From assembly GCA_016866375.1 (NCBI GenBank), contig VGMK01000125.1, forward strand, positions 1 through 6,436: 6,436 nucleotides of DNA, given 5' to 3'. Below, piece by piece: positions 1 through 6,357 of the stretch. The DNA comes from Bacteroidota bacterium (lineage in GTDB: Bacteria; Bacteroidota; Bacteroidia; Flavobacteriales_D; Crocinitomicaceae). A program made the translations under genes and the position numbers. Position 1 is the first letter of the stretch; the number at the start of each line of letters is the position of its first letter. The notes beneath the pieces were generated by a model. It saw only the letters and a program-made list of their open reading frames with translations. It did no database searches and was not told the origin of the DNA.

Positions 1-866
1 TTGACAAAGTTGGTGTTGAAGAACGGGTAGCGCGTATTCAAACGAGAAGCGTCAAGGAAGCATCAAAAGCTCAAGGGTTGAGAATGGCACTTAGCATGAT
101 TGATTTAACAACGCTGGAGGGGAAAGATACCCAAGGAAAGGTGCGTCAAATGTGCTACAAGGCACATCATTTACACGATTCAATTCCTGACTTACCGACT
201 GTGGCAGCAGTCTGTGTTTACCCCTCAATGGTGAAATTTGCGAAGAAAGAACTTCGTGGCACAGGTGTTAAAGTAGCCTCTGTATCAACAGCTTTTCCAT
301 CAGGACAAGCACCCTTAGAAGTAAAAATTTTAGACACCAAGTTTGCCGTTGATCAAGGTGCTGATGAAATTGACATGGTTATTTCGAGAGGAAAATTTTT
401 GCAAGGCGAATTTCAATTTGTTTATGATGAAATTTCTCAAGTAAAAGAGGCTTGCGGTAAGGCAAGGTTAAAAGTAATACTGGAAACCGGGGAACTCACA
501 ACCTTAGATAATGTTCGATTGGCATCTGATATTGCCATTCATTCAGGAGCAGATTTTATTAAAACTTCTACAGGAAAAATTCAGCCAGCAGCTACCATGC
601 AAGTCACCTATACTATGCTAATGGCCATTCAGGACTATTTTTCTCAGACGGGAATCATGATTGGGATGAAGCCTGCGGGAGGAATTTCAACCGCGAAATT
701 AGCACTTCATAATTTATTGATGGTAAAAGAAGTGCTTGGCGAGGAATGGCTGACCAATGAGTGGTTCAGGTTTGGAGCAAGCAGCTTGGCGAATGACGTG
801 CTCATGCAAATCATCAAAAACAAAAATGGTCATTACGCCTCACCAGATTATATATCTATAGATTAA
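1..866 (+). CDS. deoC: Deoxyribose-phosphate aldolase (DERA), 5' end cut off by window edge
   Basis: Cytoplasmic class I aldolase that reversibly cleaves 2-deoxy-D-ribose 5-phosphate to glyceraldehyde 3-phosphate and acetaldehyde, the last step in using deoxynucleosides. The frame is open to the left edge (first full codon at base 3), and the residues before base 78 (GVEERVARIQTRS) fit the family, so the TTG at 78 is internal and the true start lies outside. 287 residues are visible. Numbered from base 3, the Schiff-base lysine is K187 in FIKTSTGK, the second active-site lysine is K223 in GMKPAGG, and the acidic residue is D124 in DEIDMVI. The segments IDLTTLEGKDT, AAVCVYP and GEEWLTNEWFRFGASSL match the long DERA type found in animals (about 320 aa) better than the 259-aa E. 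coli type. The C-terminus ends in a Tyr-containing tail (GHYASPDYISID). It leads an operon with two aldehyde dehydrogenase genes. Very sure of function; the start is not visible. Confidence 0.96.
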   Translation, partial: DKVGVEERVARIQTRSVKEASKAQGLRMALSMIDLTTLEGKDTQGKVRQMCYKAHHLHDSIPDLPTVAAVCVYPSMVKFAKKELRGTGVKVASVSTAFPSGQAPLEVKILDTKFAVDQGADEIDMVISRGKFLQGEFQFVYDEISQVKEACGKARLKVILETGELTTLDNVRLASDIAIHSGADFIKTSTGKIQPAATMQVTYTMLMAIQDYFSQTGIMIGMKPAGGISTAKLALHNLLMVKEVLGEEWLTNEWFRFGASSLANDVLMQIIKNKNGHYASPDYISID

Positions 867-873
867 AAGTAAA

Positions 874-2319
874 ATGAATAAAAAAGAGAAATGGTCATTA
901 TCCCCTTCATTGGAAAGCACACAACATGTTTCGATTCAGAAACAATACTCCCTATACATCAACGGAAAGTGGGTAAAGCCGAATAGCGGGATTTATTTTC
1001 CATCGATTAACCCTGCAGATGAATCCCACTTAAGCTCCGTTGCCCACGCCAATGAAAAAGATGTCGATCTGGCCGTCAAAGCAGCAAGAGCAGCATTCCC
1101 ATCATGGTCTAAATTAGCTCCGTCCGAACGAGCCAAGTACATATACCGCATTGCAAGAGTAATGCAAGAGAAATCCAGAGAATTGGCCGTAGTAGAGACC
1201 TTAGATGGAGGAAAACCTATTCGTGAATCTCGCGATATTGACATACCACTTGCCTGCAATCATTTCTTCTATTATGCAGGATGGGCGGATAAATTGTGCT
1301 ACGCTTTTCCAAACAGAAAAGTAGAACCCTTGGGGGTCGCAGCGCAAATTATTCCATGGAATTTCCCGCTTTTGATGGCTGCTTGGAAGATTGCGCCGGC
1401 TCTCGCAACCGGAAATACCGTCGTTTTGAAACCTGCTGAATCTACGTCATTAACTGCTTTAAAATTAGCCGAAATCATCGATGAAATCGGCTTGCCAAAA
1501 GGCGTGGTAAATATAATAACGGGCTTTGGAGATACAGGTGCAGCGTTGGTAAATCATCCTGATGTCAATAAAATTGCGTTTACCGGTTCCACTCAAGTTG
1601 GTAAAATCATTCAAAAAGCAATCGTAGGGACTTCAAAAAAAGCAACCTTAGAACTAGGAGGTAAATCTGCAAATATCATTTTTGATGATGCGCCAATCGA
1701 TCAAGCGGTGGAGGGAATTGTAAATGGGATTTTCTTCAATCAAGGACATGTGTGTTGCGCAGGCTCAAGACTTTTTGTTCAAGAAAATATTGCCGATAAA
1801 GTCATCAGGAAATTAAAACTTCGATTAAAAAGTTTGTATGTAGGAAATCCTTTGGATAAAAACACGGACATTGGGGCTATTAATTCAAAAGAGCAACTGG
1901 AAATTATTAAGTCCTTCATTTCCGTTGGGAAAAAAGAAGGTGCGGAGATCTATCAACCAACTTGTGAAATTCCAAAAAAAGGATATTATTGTCCTCCTAC
2001 ACTCTTCTTAAATGTTGCTCAGTCACATACCATCGTTCAAGAAGAAATCTTCGGTCCTGTATTAACAATTCAAACGTTTAGGACGATTGATGAAGTCATT
2101 CAAAAAGCAAATAATACTCCCTATGGACTTGCCGCTGGAGTTTGGACAGACAAAGGGTCGCGAATTTTTAACCTCACCACCAAATTAAAAGCCGGGGTTG
2201 TTTGGGCAAATACCTATAATAAATTTGACCCCACTTCTCCGTTTGGAGGATACAAAGAAAGTGGTTTCGGACGCGAAGGGGGGCTCCATGGATTAGCCGC
2301 ATACACAAAACTAAGTTGA
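874..2319 (+). CDS. Aldehyde dehydrogenase, catalytic (ALDH16 N-terminal-domain type)
   Basis: NAD(P)+-dependent aldehyde dehydrogenase of 481 aa, a normal length for a single-domain ALDH. All key residues are present: N163 in PWNFP (oxyanion hole), K186 and E189 in LKPAE and the FTGST turn near 236-240 (cofactor binding), general base E260 in ELGGKS, nucleophile C294 in NQGHVCC, and E391 in EEIFGPV. The C-terminal SPFGGYKESGFGREGG is the usual ALDH signature. ATG at 874 lies 7 bases after the deoC stop; an A-rich stretch precedes it and no strong Shine-Dalgarno is seen. Together with the short gene downstream it resembles the first half of ALDH16, a two-domain ALDH whose second domain is degenerate. 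From context the substrate is probably acetaldehyde from DeoC, or another aldehyde of deoxyribose breakdown; this is inference, since ALDH substrate cannot be read from motifs. Product is the carboxylate (acetate if acetaldehyde). Confidence 0.95.
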   Translation: MNKKEKWSLSPSLESTQHVSIQKQYSLYINGKWVKPNSGIYFPSINPADESHLSSVAHANEKDVDLAVKAARAAFPSWSKLAPSERAKYIYRIARVMQEKSRELAVVETLDGGKPIRESRDIDIPLACNHFFYYAGWADKLCYAFPNRKVEPLGVAAQIIPWNFPLLMAAWKIAPALATGNTVVLKPAESTSLTALKLAEIIDEIGLPKGVVNIITGFGDTGAALVNHPDVNKIAFTGSTQVGKIIQKAIVGTSKKATLELGGKSANIIFDDAPIDQAVEGIVNGIFFNQGHVCCAGSRLFVQENIADKVIRKLKLRLKSLYVGNPLDKNTDIGAINSKEQLEIIKSFISVGKKEGAEIYQPTCEIPKKGYYCPPTLFLNVAQSHTIVQEEIFGPVLTIQTFRTIDEVIQKANNTPYGLAAGVWTDKGSRIFNLTTKLKAGVVWANTYNKFDPTSPFGGYKESGFGREGGLHGLAAYTKLS

Positions 2320-2324
2320 GTACT

Positions 2325-3206
2325 ATGAAGAGAATTGAAATTCTAAAAACCTATAAAATATACATTGGTGGGCAATTTCCGAGAACAGAAAGTGGTCGCT
2401 ACTACACCGTAAAAAACAGTGAGGGAAAAGGGCTCGCCAACATTTGCTTGTGTTCGAGAAAAGATGTTCGAAATGCTGTTGTTGCGGCGCGTAAGGCACA
2501 AGGCGTATGGGCTGAGAAATCAGCTTTCAACAGAGGCCAAATTTTGTATCGAATTGCTGAAATACTGGAAGGCCGAAAAGTACAATTCGTTGAAGAATTG
2601 ATCCTTCAAGGCCAATCAAAAAAAATAGCGCAAAGTGAAGTTGACCTGTCTATTGAGCGGCTCGTATATTATGCAGGCTGGTGCGATAAATACAACCAAA
2701 TTTTAAGTACTGTCAATCCTGTATCGAGTTCTCATTTTAACTTTTCCAATTGCGAGCCCATGGGTGTTGTTGGGTTAATTGCCGATCAGAAATCTCCTTT
2801 TTTGGGATTAATCTCTGCCTTGGCACCTGTCATTGCCGGTGGGAATACTGCAGTTGTGCTCGCTTCGGTCGATTATCCATTGTGCGCAGTGACGTTTACC
2901 GAAGTAATACATGCCTCTGATGTGCCGGGAGGGGTGGTCAATGTCTTGACGGGAAGCTTGACAGAAACGGCATCTGCACTGGCTTCCCACATGGATGTGA
3001 ATGCATTTGTGACCTCAAATCTTGGAAAAGAACTAAATATTCCTTTGCAATTATCCGCCGTAACTAACCTAAAACGTTTTTACGAATACAGTGAAGATTG
3101 GAATAATTCCACTGCCCAAGGGCTTCATTTTATTAATGATTTTCAAGAAATTAAGACCACCTGGCACCCCATCGAACAAATAGGTGGAGCAACGAGTTCC
3201 TATTGA
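2325..3206 (+). CDS. Short ALDH-like protein lacking the catalytic domain (ALDH16 C-terminal-domain type)
   Basis: A 293-aa protein with the ALDH N-terminal/cofactor-domain fold only. Residues 8-25 (YKIYIGGQFPRTESG) are a typical ALDH start, 43-60 match the RKDVRNAVVAARKAQ region, and 145-180 (EPMGVVGLIA, then APVIAGGNTAVV) align with the Rossmann part. Where active ALDHs have PWNFP this protein has DQKSPF (154-159), and the lysine of LKPAE is replaced (LASVD). The chain then passes from the PGGVVNVLTG region (201-210) straight to a short tail ending TWHPI (279-283), so the glutamate/cysteine catalytic domain is absent. This fits the second, non-catalytic domain of ALDH16, here a separate gene, and suggests a structural partner of the preceding ALDH. 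ATG at 2325 is preferred; an in-frame TTG at 2316 would overlap the upstream stop. Either way the two genes are essentially touching and probably translationally coupled. It is not a decayed gene: the frame is intact and the tail is family-like. Confidence 0.88.
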   Translation: MKRIEILKTYKIYIGGQFPRTESGRYYTVKNSEGKGLANICLCSRKDVRNAVVAARKAQGVWAEKSAFNRGQILYRIAEILEGRKVQFVEELILQGQSKKIAQSEVDLSIERLVYYAGWCDKYNQILSTVNPVSSSHFNFSNCEPMGVVGLIADQKSPFLGLISALAPVIAGGNTAVVLASVDYPLCAVTFTEVIHASDVPGGVVNVLTGSLTETASALASHMDVNAFVTSNLGKELNIPLQLSAVTNLKRFYEYSEDWNNSTAQGLHFINDFQEIKTTWHPIEQIGGATSSY

Positions 3207-3284
3207 ATTGATTTTCACAATTACACGTTTAATACTTCTCGTAAATTCTGGGCTTTATATTCTTTCTTCCATTAACTTCGTTTT

Positions 3285-4178
3285 ATGTTTTTCAAACGTT
3301 CTGATGATTTTGCCAAAAGAGGGCTACGAACCAACTATGTTTCTACCATTTTTGGTATTTCACTCGTACTTTTCATGATTGGTATTGTATTCGGTAGTAT
3401 TATCCTACTCCGTGATGTGGAAATACAATTTAAAGAAAATCTCCAAGGAGATGTTTTTTTCTTACCCAATTTTAACGACGCAGATATCAAACAAATCGAA
3501 CAAGAGATGAAATCTTGGGAGGAATTGAAAGAAGTATTTTTTGTTTCTCCAGAGCGCGCCATGGATGAGTTATTTGACGAGTCTGAGTTATCAGATCAAA
3601 CCGTTTTAGATATCGACTCTACATTTTTAATTCCATCATCTATTGGCTTTAAACCTCGTGCGGAATATACAACGCTTGAAGGCATGAAACACATCGAAAA
3701 TAAAATCATGAAATTGTACCCTAAGCAAGTGGAGAGTGTTAACTACGATAAAAAAAGTATTGAAAGCCTGGATCGGGGGTTTAATCAGTTCACATTCGTA
3801 TTTATGCTGATCACAGCACTACTCATACTTATTGCTGTCGCAATGATTAACAATACCATTCGTTTATCTATTTATTCAAAACGATTTACAATCAAAACCA
3901 TGCAACTCGTTGGTGCAACTGGCAGATTTATTCGTAAACCTTTTATTATTCAAGCGATTATTCAAGGTCTTGTTTCTAGCTTAATCGGTCTTTCATTGAC
4001 AATGACCATTTTTTATGCCTTGGATAATACAATTGACACAGTTGATTTGACGTATAGCGTATCATCTTTCCTCTTATTGGCACTTGGTGTATTCACGTTT
4101 GGTTTAATTCTTACAATAATTTCTACATGGTTCGCTCTAAACAATTATCTTCGTAAAAAATTAGACGATTTATACTGA
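3285..4178 (+). CDS. ftsX: Cell division protein FtsX (ABC transporter-like permease)
   Basis: Inner-membrane partner of the ATPase FtsE. In the bacteria studied, FtsEX links the Z-ring to activation of peptidoglycan hydrolases outside the membrane. At 297 aa it has the normal FtsX layout: a short basic cytoplasmic N-terminus (KRSDDFAKRGLRTNYVST), TM1 about 20-42, an extracytoplasmic domain about 43-168, then TM2 about 169-188, TM3 about 220-246 and TM4 about 259-284. The cytoplasmic loop NTIRLSIYSKR..TIKTMQLVGAT (190-212) is the most characteristic FtsX segment. ATG at 3285 is the first start after an in-frame TAA at 3273-3275, so the start is well fixed. ftsE is not adjacent in this window, which is common in Bacteroidota. 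It is the first gene of a four-gene packed operon (DUF3098, uppP, truB follow). Confidence 0.95.
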   Translation: MFFKRSDDFAKRGLRTNYVSTIFGISLVLFMIGIVFGSIILLRDVEIQFKENLQGDVFFLPNFNDADIKQIEQEMKSWEELKEVFFVSPERAMDELFDESELSDQTVLDIDSTFLIPSSIGFKPRAEYTTLEGMKHIENKIMKLYPKQVESVNYDKKSIESLDRGFNQFTFVFMLITALLILIAVAMINNTIRLSIYSKRFTIKTMQLVGATGRFIRKPFIIQAIIQGLVSSLIGLSLTMTIFYALDNTIDTVDLTYSVSSFLLLALGVFTFGLILTIISTWFALNNYLRKKLDDLY

Positions 4179-4179
4179 T

Positions 4180-4494
4180 ATGAAAAAGCCCATCGATCAC
4201 TTTGGTTTTCACCCTGAAAATTACCGCTTATTGTTTATCGGATTGGCCATTAATGTGCTTGGATATATTTTAATGATTGGTGGAGGAGCTGACGATCCGT
4301 CTCAATTTGACGGTGATGCACTTTTTAGCCATGTGCGAATCACCCTCGCCCCTATGCTAATTGTTTTGGGTTATGGCATCATGTTTTTTGCGATTATGAA
4401 AAAACCGAAAAAATCAGAAAATAAAGATGAATCTAACGAATCTCTTTCTAAAAAATTGAACGTCTCTCCTTCCAAAAAGTTGAACAAAAAGTAA
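4180..4494 (+). CDS. DUF3098 family small membrane protein, function unknown
   Basis: A 104-aa protein with two predicted membrane helices, about residues 17-36 and 52-73, joined by a short loop containing GGGADDPSQFDGD. The stretch NYRLLFIGLAINVLGYILM followed by a loop and an RITLAPMLIVLGY-like second helix is how I recognise the DUF3098 family of Bacteroidota. The tail after residue 74 is highly charged and Lys/Ser/Asn rich, with an imperfect repeat (SKKLNV at 90-95, SKKLNK at 98-103), probably disordered and cytoplasmic. The ATG follows the ftsX stop by a single base, and uppP begins 6 bases after its stop, so it is almost certainly co-expressed with both. Its constant place between ftsX and uppP in this phylum suggests a cell-envelope role, but this is inference only. 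Confidence 0.9.
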   Translation: MKKPIDHFGFHPENYRLLFIGLAINVLGYILMIGGGADDPSQFDGDALFSHVRITLAPMLIVLGYGIMFFAIMKKPKKSENKDESNESLSKKLNVSPSKKLNKK

Positions 4495-4500
4495 TCCCCA

Positions 4501-5307
4501 ATGACTATTATTGAAGCACTTGTTCTAGCCATCATTGAAGGCCTGACAGAGTTTTTACCAATTTCTTCCACGGCACACATGATATTTGCTAGTTCAATCA
4601 TGGGTAATGAAGGAGACGAATTTGTGAAAATGTTTCAAGTATCGATTCAATTTGGTGCCATATTAGCTGTTGTTTGGCTTTTTTGGAAAAAGTTTATGGA
4701 TTTTAAATCACTTAATTTCTATATCAAGCTAGGAGTCGCTGTTATACCTGCACTCGTGCTTGGAAAATTATTCGACGACCAAATCGAAAAAATATTAGAA
4801 AAACCCATCCCCATTGCAATTACTTTAATTGTGGGGGGTATGATTTTATTATTTATTGACAGTTTTTTCAAACATCAAAAAATAAATGATGAAGCAGCAA
4901 TTTCAACGAGAAAAGCCCTGATAATTGGGTTTTGGCAGTGTTTAGCCATGATGCCGGGAACAAGTCGCGCAGCGGCATCAATAATTGGCGGAATGCAACA
5001 GGGACTCACTAGAAAAATGGCGGCAGAATTTAGTTTTTTCCTTGCGGTTCCTACTATGTTGGCAGTTACAACGTACAGTATATTATTAAAGGACTGGAAA
5101 GTCAATGACACAGCTTGTAAAGGTTATGAGATGATAACTTCTAGTCAAGAACATATTATTATGTTTTTGCTGGGAAATGTCATTGCATTCCTCGTTGCAA
5201 TATTCGCAATAAAGTTTTTTATCGAACTTATTCAGAAATTCGGTTTCCGCGTTTGGGGATGGTATAGAATTGTCGTTGGTTGCGGGTTATTAATCTATTT
5301 TCTGTAA
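4501..5307 (+). CDS. uppP: Undecaprenyl-diphosphate phosphatase UppP (BacA family)
   Basis: Integral membrane enzyme that removes one phosphate from undecaprenyl diphosphate to give undecaprenyl phosphate, the lipid carrier for peptidoglycan and other envelope polymers; extra copies confer bacitracin resistance in other bacteria. The 268-aa length is normal. The N-terminal signature EGLTEFLPISSTAHM carries E13, E17, S22, S23 and H26, matching the catalytic E-rich motif and histidine of the family. The second signature PGTSRAAASIIGGM carries S155 and R156. Several hydrophobic segments (about 48-62, 76-90, 104-120, 138-150, 177-195, 219-240, 253-268) fit the multi-helix UppP fold. ATG at 4501 begins a typical MTIIEALVLAIIEG start, 6 bases after the DUF3098 stop. 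The end overlaps the truB start by one base (TAATG). Confidence 0.97.
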   Translation: MTIIEALVLAIIEGLTEFLPISSTAHMIFASSIMGNEGDEFVKMFQVSIQFGAILAVVWLFWKKFMDFKSLNFYIKLGVAVIPALVLGKLFDDQIEKILEKPIPIAITLIVGGMILLFIDSFFKHQKINDEAAISTRKALIIGFWQCLAMMPGTSRAAASIIGGMQQGLTRKMAAEFSFFLAVPTMLAVTTYSILLKDWKVNDTACKGYEMITSSQEHIIMFLLGNVIAFLVAIFAIKFFIELIQKFGFRVWGWYRIVVGCGLLIYFL

Positions 5308-5993
5308 TGGACTTTCTCTCGGGAGAAACGATTCTTGTCGACAAACCATACGGTTGGACATCCTTTGATGTTGTCAATAAAATAAGGTGGAATCTTAAGC
5401 AAAAGCTGAAAATAAAGAAAATAAAAGTAGGACATGCCGGTACCTTAGACCCACTTGCCACAGGACTACTTGTGATCTGTACTGGGAAACATACCAAAAA
5501 AATAGCGCAACTTACAGGGGCCCCAAAGTCTTATACAGGAACTATTTTACTGGGAAAAACTACCCCCTCCTTTGATTTGGAAACCGCATACGACTCAGAC
5601 CAAGATACAAGTCATATAAAATCAGAACAAATTGAAAAGGTACGCGCGGAATTTATTGGGGTTCAACAACAAACTCCTCCGCTATATTCTGCTAAACAAA
5701 TTGATGGAAAACGAGCTTATGATTATGCGAGAGCAGGTAAAAATATTGAGCTAATTTCGAATGAAATTGAAATCACTTCATTCGAAATCAACGCGAATCG
5801 TTTCCCAGAAATTGACTTTAGTATTCATTGCTCCAAAGGAACATATATCCGATCTGTTGCCGCTGATTTTGGTAAAAAATTGGGTTGTGGTGCTACACTT
5901 ACAACGTTGCGCAGAACTGCCTCAGGAACCCTTTCTTTGAAGGATGCAAAAAGTGTTGAAGAGTGGTTACAAATGATTCAAGCACTAGAATAG
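5307..5993 (+). CDS. truB: tRNA pseudouridine(55) synthase TruB
   Basis: Converts U55 in the T-loop of most elongator tRNAs to pseudouridine and helps tRNA folding. With the ATG at 5307 the protein is 228 aa, the short form usual in Bacteroidota, without the long C-terminal PUA extension of E. coli TruB. The catalytic aspartate is D48 in GHAGTLDPLATGLL; Y76 lies in KSYTGTILLG; the third conserved motif GTYIRSVAADFG (178-189) carries R182. The N-terminus ETILVDKPYGWTSFDVV is the classic TruB start and decides the start codon: an upstream in-frame TTG at 5280 would only add nine residues inside uppP. The ATG shares its A with the uppP TAA stop (TAATG), implying translational coupling. Nothing appears damaged. 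Confidence 0.97.
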   Translation: MDFLSGETILVDKPYGWTSFDVVNKIRWNLKQKLKIKKIKVGHAGTLDPLATGLLVICTGKHTKKIAQLTGAPKSYTGTILLGKTTPSFDLETAYDSDQDTSHIKSEQIEKVRAEFIGVQQQTPPLYSAKQIDGKRAYDYARAGKNIELISNEIEITSFEINANRFPEIDFSIHCSKGTYIRSVAADFGKKLGCGATLTTLRRTASGTLSLKDAKSVEEWLQMIQALE

Positions 5994-5994
5994 A

Positions 5995-6024
5995 TTACCT
6001 TTTTAAAAAAGTATTGTATCTTTG
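5995..6024 (+). promoter_or_regulatory. Promoter for tRNA-Leu (Bacteroidota sigma-A type)
   Basis: TATCTTTG at 6017-6024 is a perfect match to the -7 box TAnnTTTG of the Bacteroidota primary sigma factor. The -33 box (consensus TTG/TTTG) is weak: TTA at 5995-5997 stands at the right distance (19 bases), followed by an A/T tract. Transcription would start around 6030, about 20 bases before the tRNA, so the tRNA can be made independently of the truB operon. Confidence 0.72.
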
Positions 6025-6029
6025 AGGCC

Positions 6030-6050
6030 CATTAAGTCCAGTACTTAATG
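6030..6050. repeat. Perfect 8-bp inverted repeat in the tRNA leader
   Basis: CATTAAGT (6030-6037) and ACTTAATG (6043-6050) are exact reverse complements with a 5-base spacer. The left arm begins near the expected transcription start and the right arm ends on the first base of the mature tRNA. It could be a hairpin in the precursor leader or a binding site for a dimeric regulator; chance is also possible. Confidence 0.6.
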
Positions 6051-6131
6051 CCCCGGTGGCGGAACTGGTAGACGCGCTGGATTCAAAATCCTGTTCTTTC
6101 GGGAGTGCCGGTTCGATTCCGGCCCGGGGTA
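6050..6131 (+). tRNA. tRNA-Leu, anticodon CAA
   Basis: An 82-base class II tRNA reading UUG codons. Acceptor arms are 6050-6056 and 6124-6130 (six Watson-Crick pairs plus G1-U72), with discriminator A at 6131. The anticodon stem arms are 6077-6081 and 6089-6093, and the loop TTCAAAA (6082-6088) places CAA at 6084-6086. The long variable arm typical of leucine tRNAs (6094-6106) folds as a 4-bp stem with a TTCG tetraloop. The T arm is GCCGG (6107-6111), loop TTCGATT, CCGGC (6119-6123). The D-loop has the expected GGTAGA. CCA is not encoded, so it must be added by nucleotidyltransferase. The second pair of the anticodon stem is a U-U mismatch (6078 and 6092). Confidence 0.97.
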
Positions 6132-6132
6132 C

Positions 6133-6166
6133 AAAAGCAGAGGAAACCTCTGCTTTTTTCTTTTTT
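6133..6166 (+). terminator. Intrinsic (Rho-independent) terminator of tRNA-Leu
   Basis: Perfect stem GCAGAGG (6137-6143) / CCTCTGC (6147-6153) with an AAA loop, extended by four A-T pairs (6133-6136 with 6154-6157). It is followed by a T-rich run interrupted by one C up to 6166. It starts one base after the discriminator-adjacent C, so it ends the tRNA transcript tightly. Confidence 0.93.
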
Positions 6167-6305
6167 CGTAGAAAATATGATCGAATTCTTCCCGAAAGTA
6201 ACTAACTAAATATATCACACATTCGTTGCTGTGCCTCACTTAATGGTCTAATGAAAAGATGCCCGCCCAAGTGAAAGGGGACAAAGGTTGGCCATCGTTT
6301 ATTCG

Positions 6306-6337
6306 TTGGTTTAATTATCAAAATAATAGTATCTTAG
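6306..6337 (+). promoter_or_regulatory. Probable promoter of the secreted-protein gene at the right edge
   Basis: TTG at 6306-6308 and TATCTTAG at 6330-6337 (one mismatch to TAnnTTTG) are separated by 21 bases, within the range seen for Bacteroidota promoters though longer than the favoured spacing. Transcription would begin about 15 bases before the ATG at 6358. A terminator lies upstream, so this gene needs its own promoter. Confidence 0.45.
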
Positions 6338-6357
6338 ACATCAAGAATCAAAGCGAT

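Noticed and set aside
2316..2324. Frameshift joining the two ALDH genes into one protein
   Set aside because: No slippery run such as A6-7 plus downstream structure is seen at the junction, and the second gene has its own ATG and a natural domain start, so two separate genes are more likely.
3273..3280. TAACTTCG as a -7 promoter box for ftsX
   Set aside because: One mismatch, no good TTG at the right distance, and it would start transcription at or after the ATG. Not strong enough to annotate.
3184..3378. Plus-strand 64-codon frame overlapping the end of the short ALDH gene and the start of ftsX
   Set aside because: It lies mostly inside two firm genes in another frame; its hydrophobic look comes from the AT-rich spacer and the FtsX membrane segment.
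5280..5306. TTG start for truB nine codons upstream
   Set aside because: It lies wholly within uppP; the ATG at 5307 in the TAATG overlap gives the family-typical N-terminus.
6045..6239. Minus-strand reading frame of 64 codons across the tRNA, with residues such as GPESNRH and NPARLPVPPPGH
   Set aside because: It is the antisense of tRNA-Leu and its terminator; this kind of tRNA-derived frame is a well-known false protein.
6246..6300. Small gene in the spacer between the tRNA terminator and the secreted-protein gene
   Set aside because: The only start seen, ATG at about 6251, stops after about seven codons, and there is no conserved motif or RNA-like fold that I can recognise.
6221..6308. 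ATTCGTTG present twice (6221-6228 and 6301-6308)
   Set aside because: An isolated 8-base match in AT-rich spacer with no shared flanks; likely chance.
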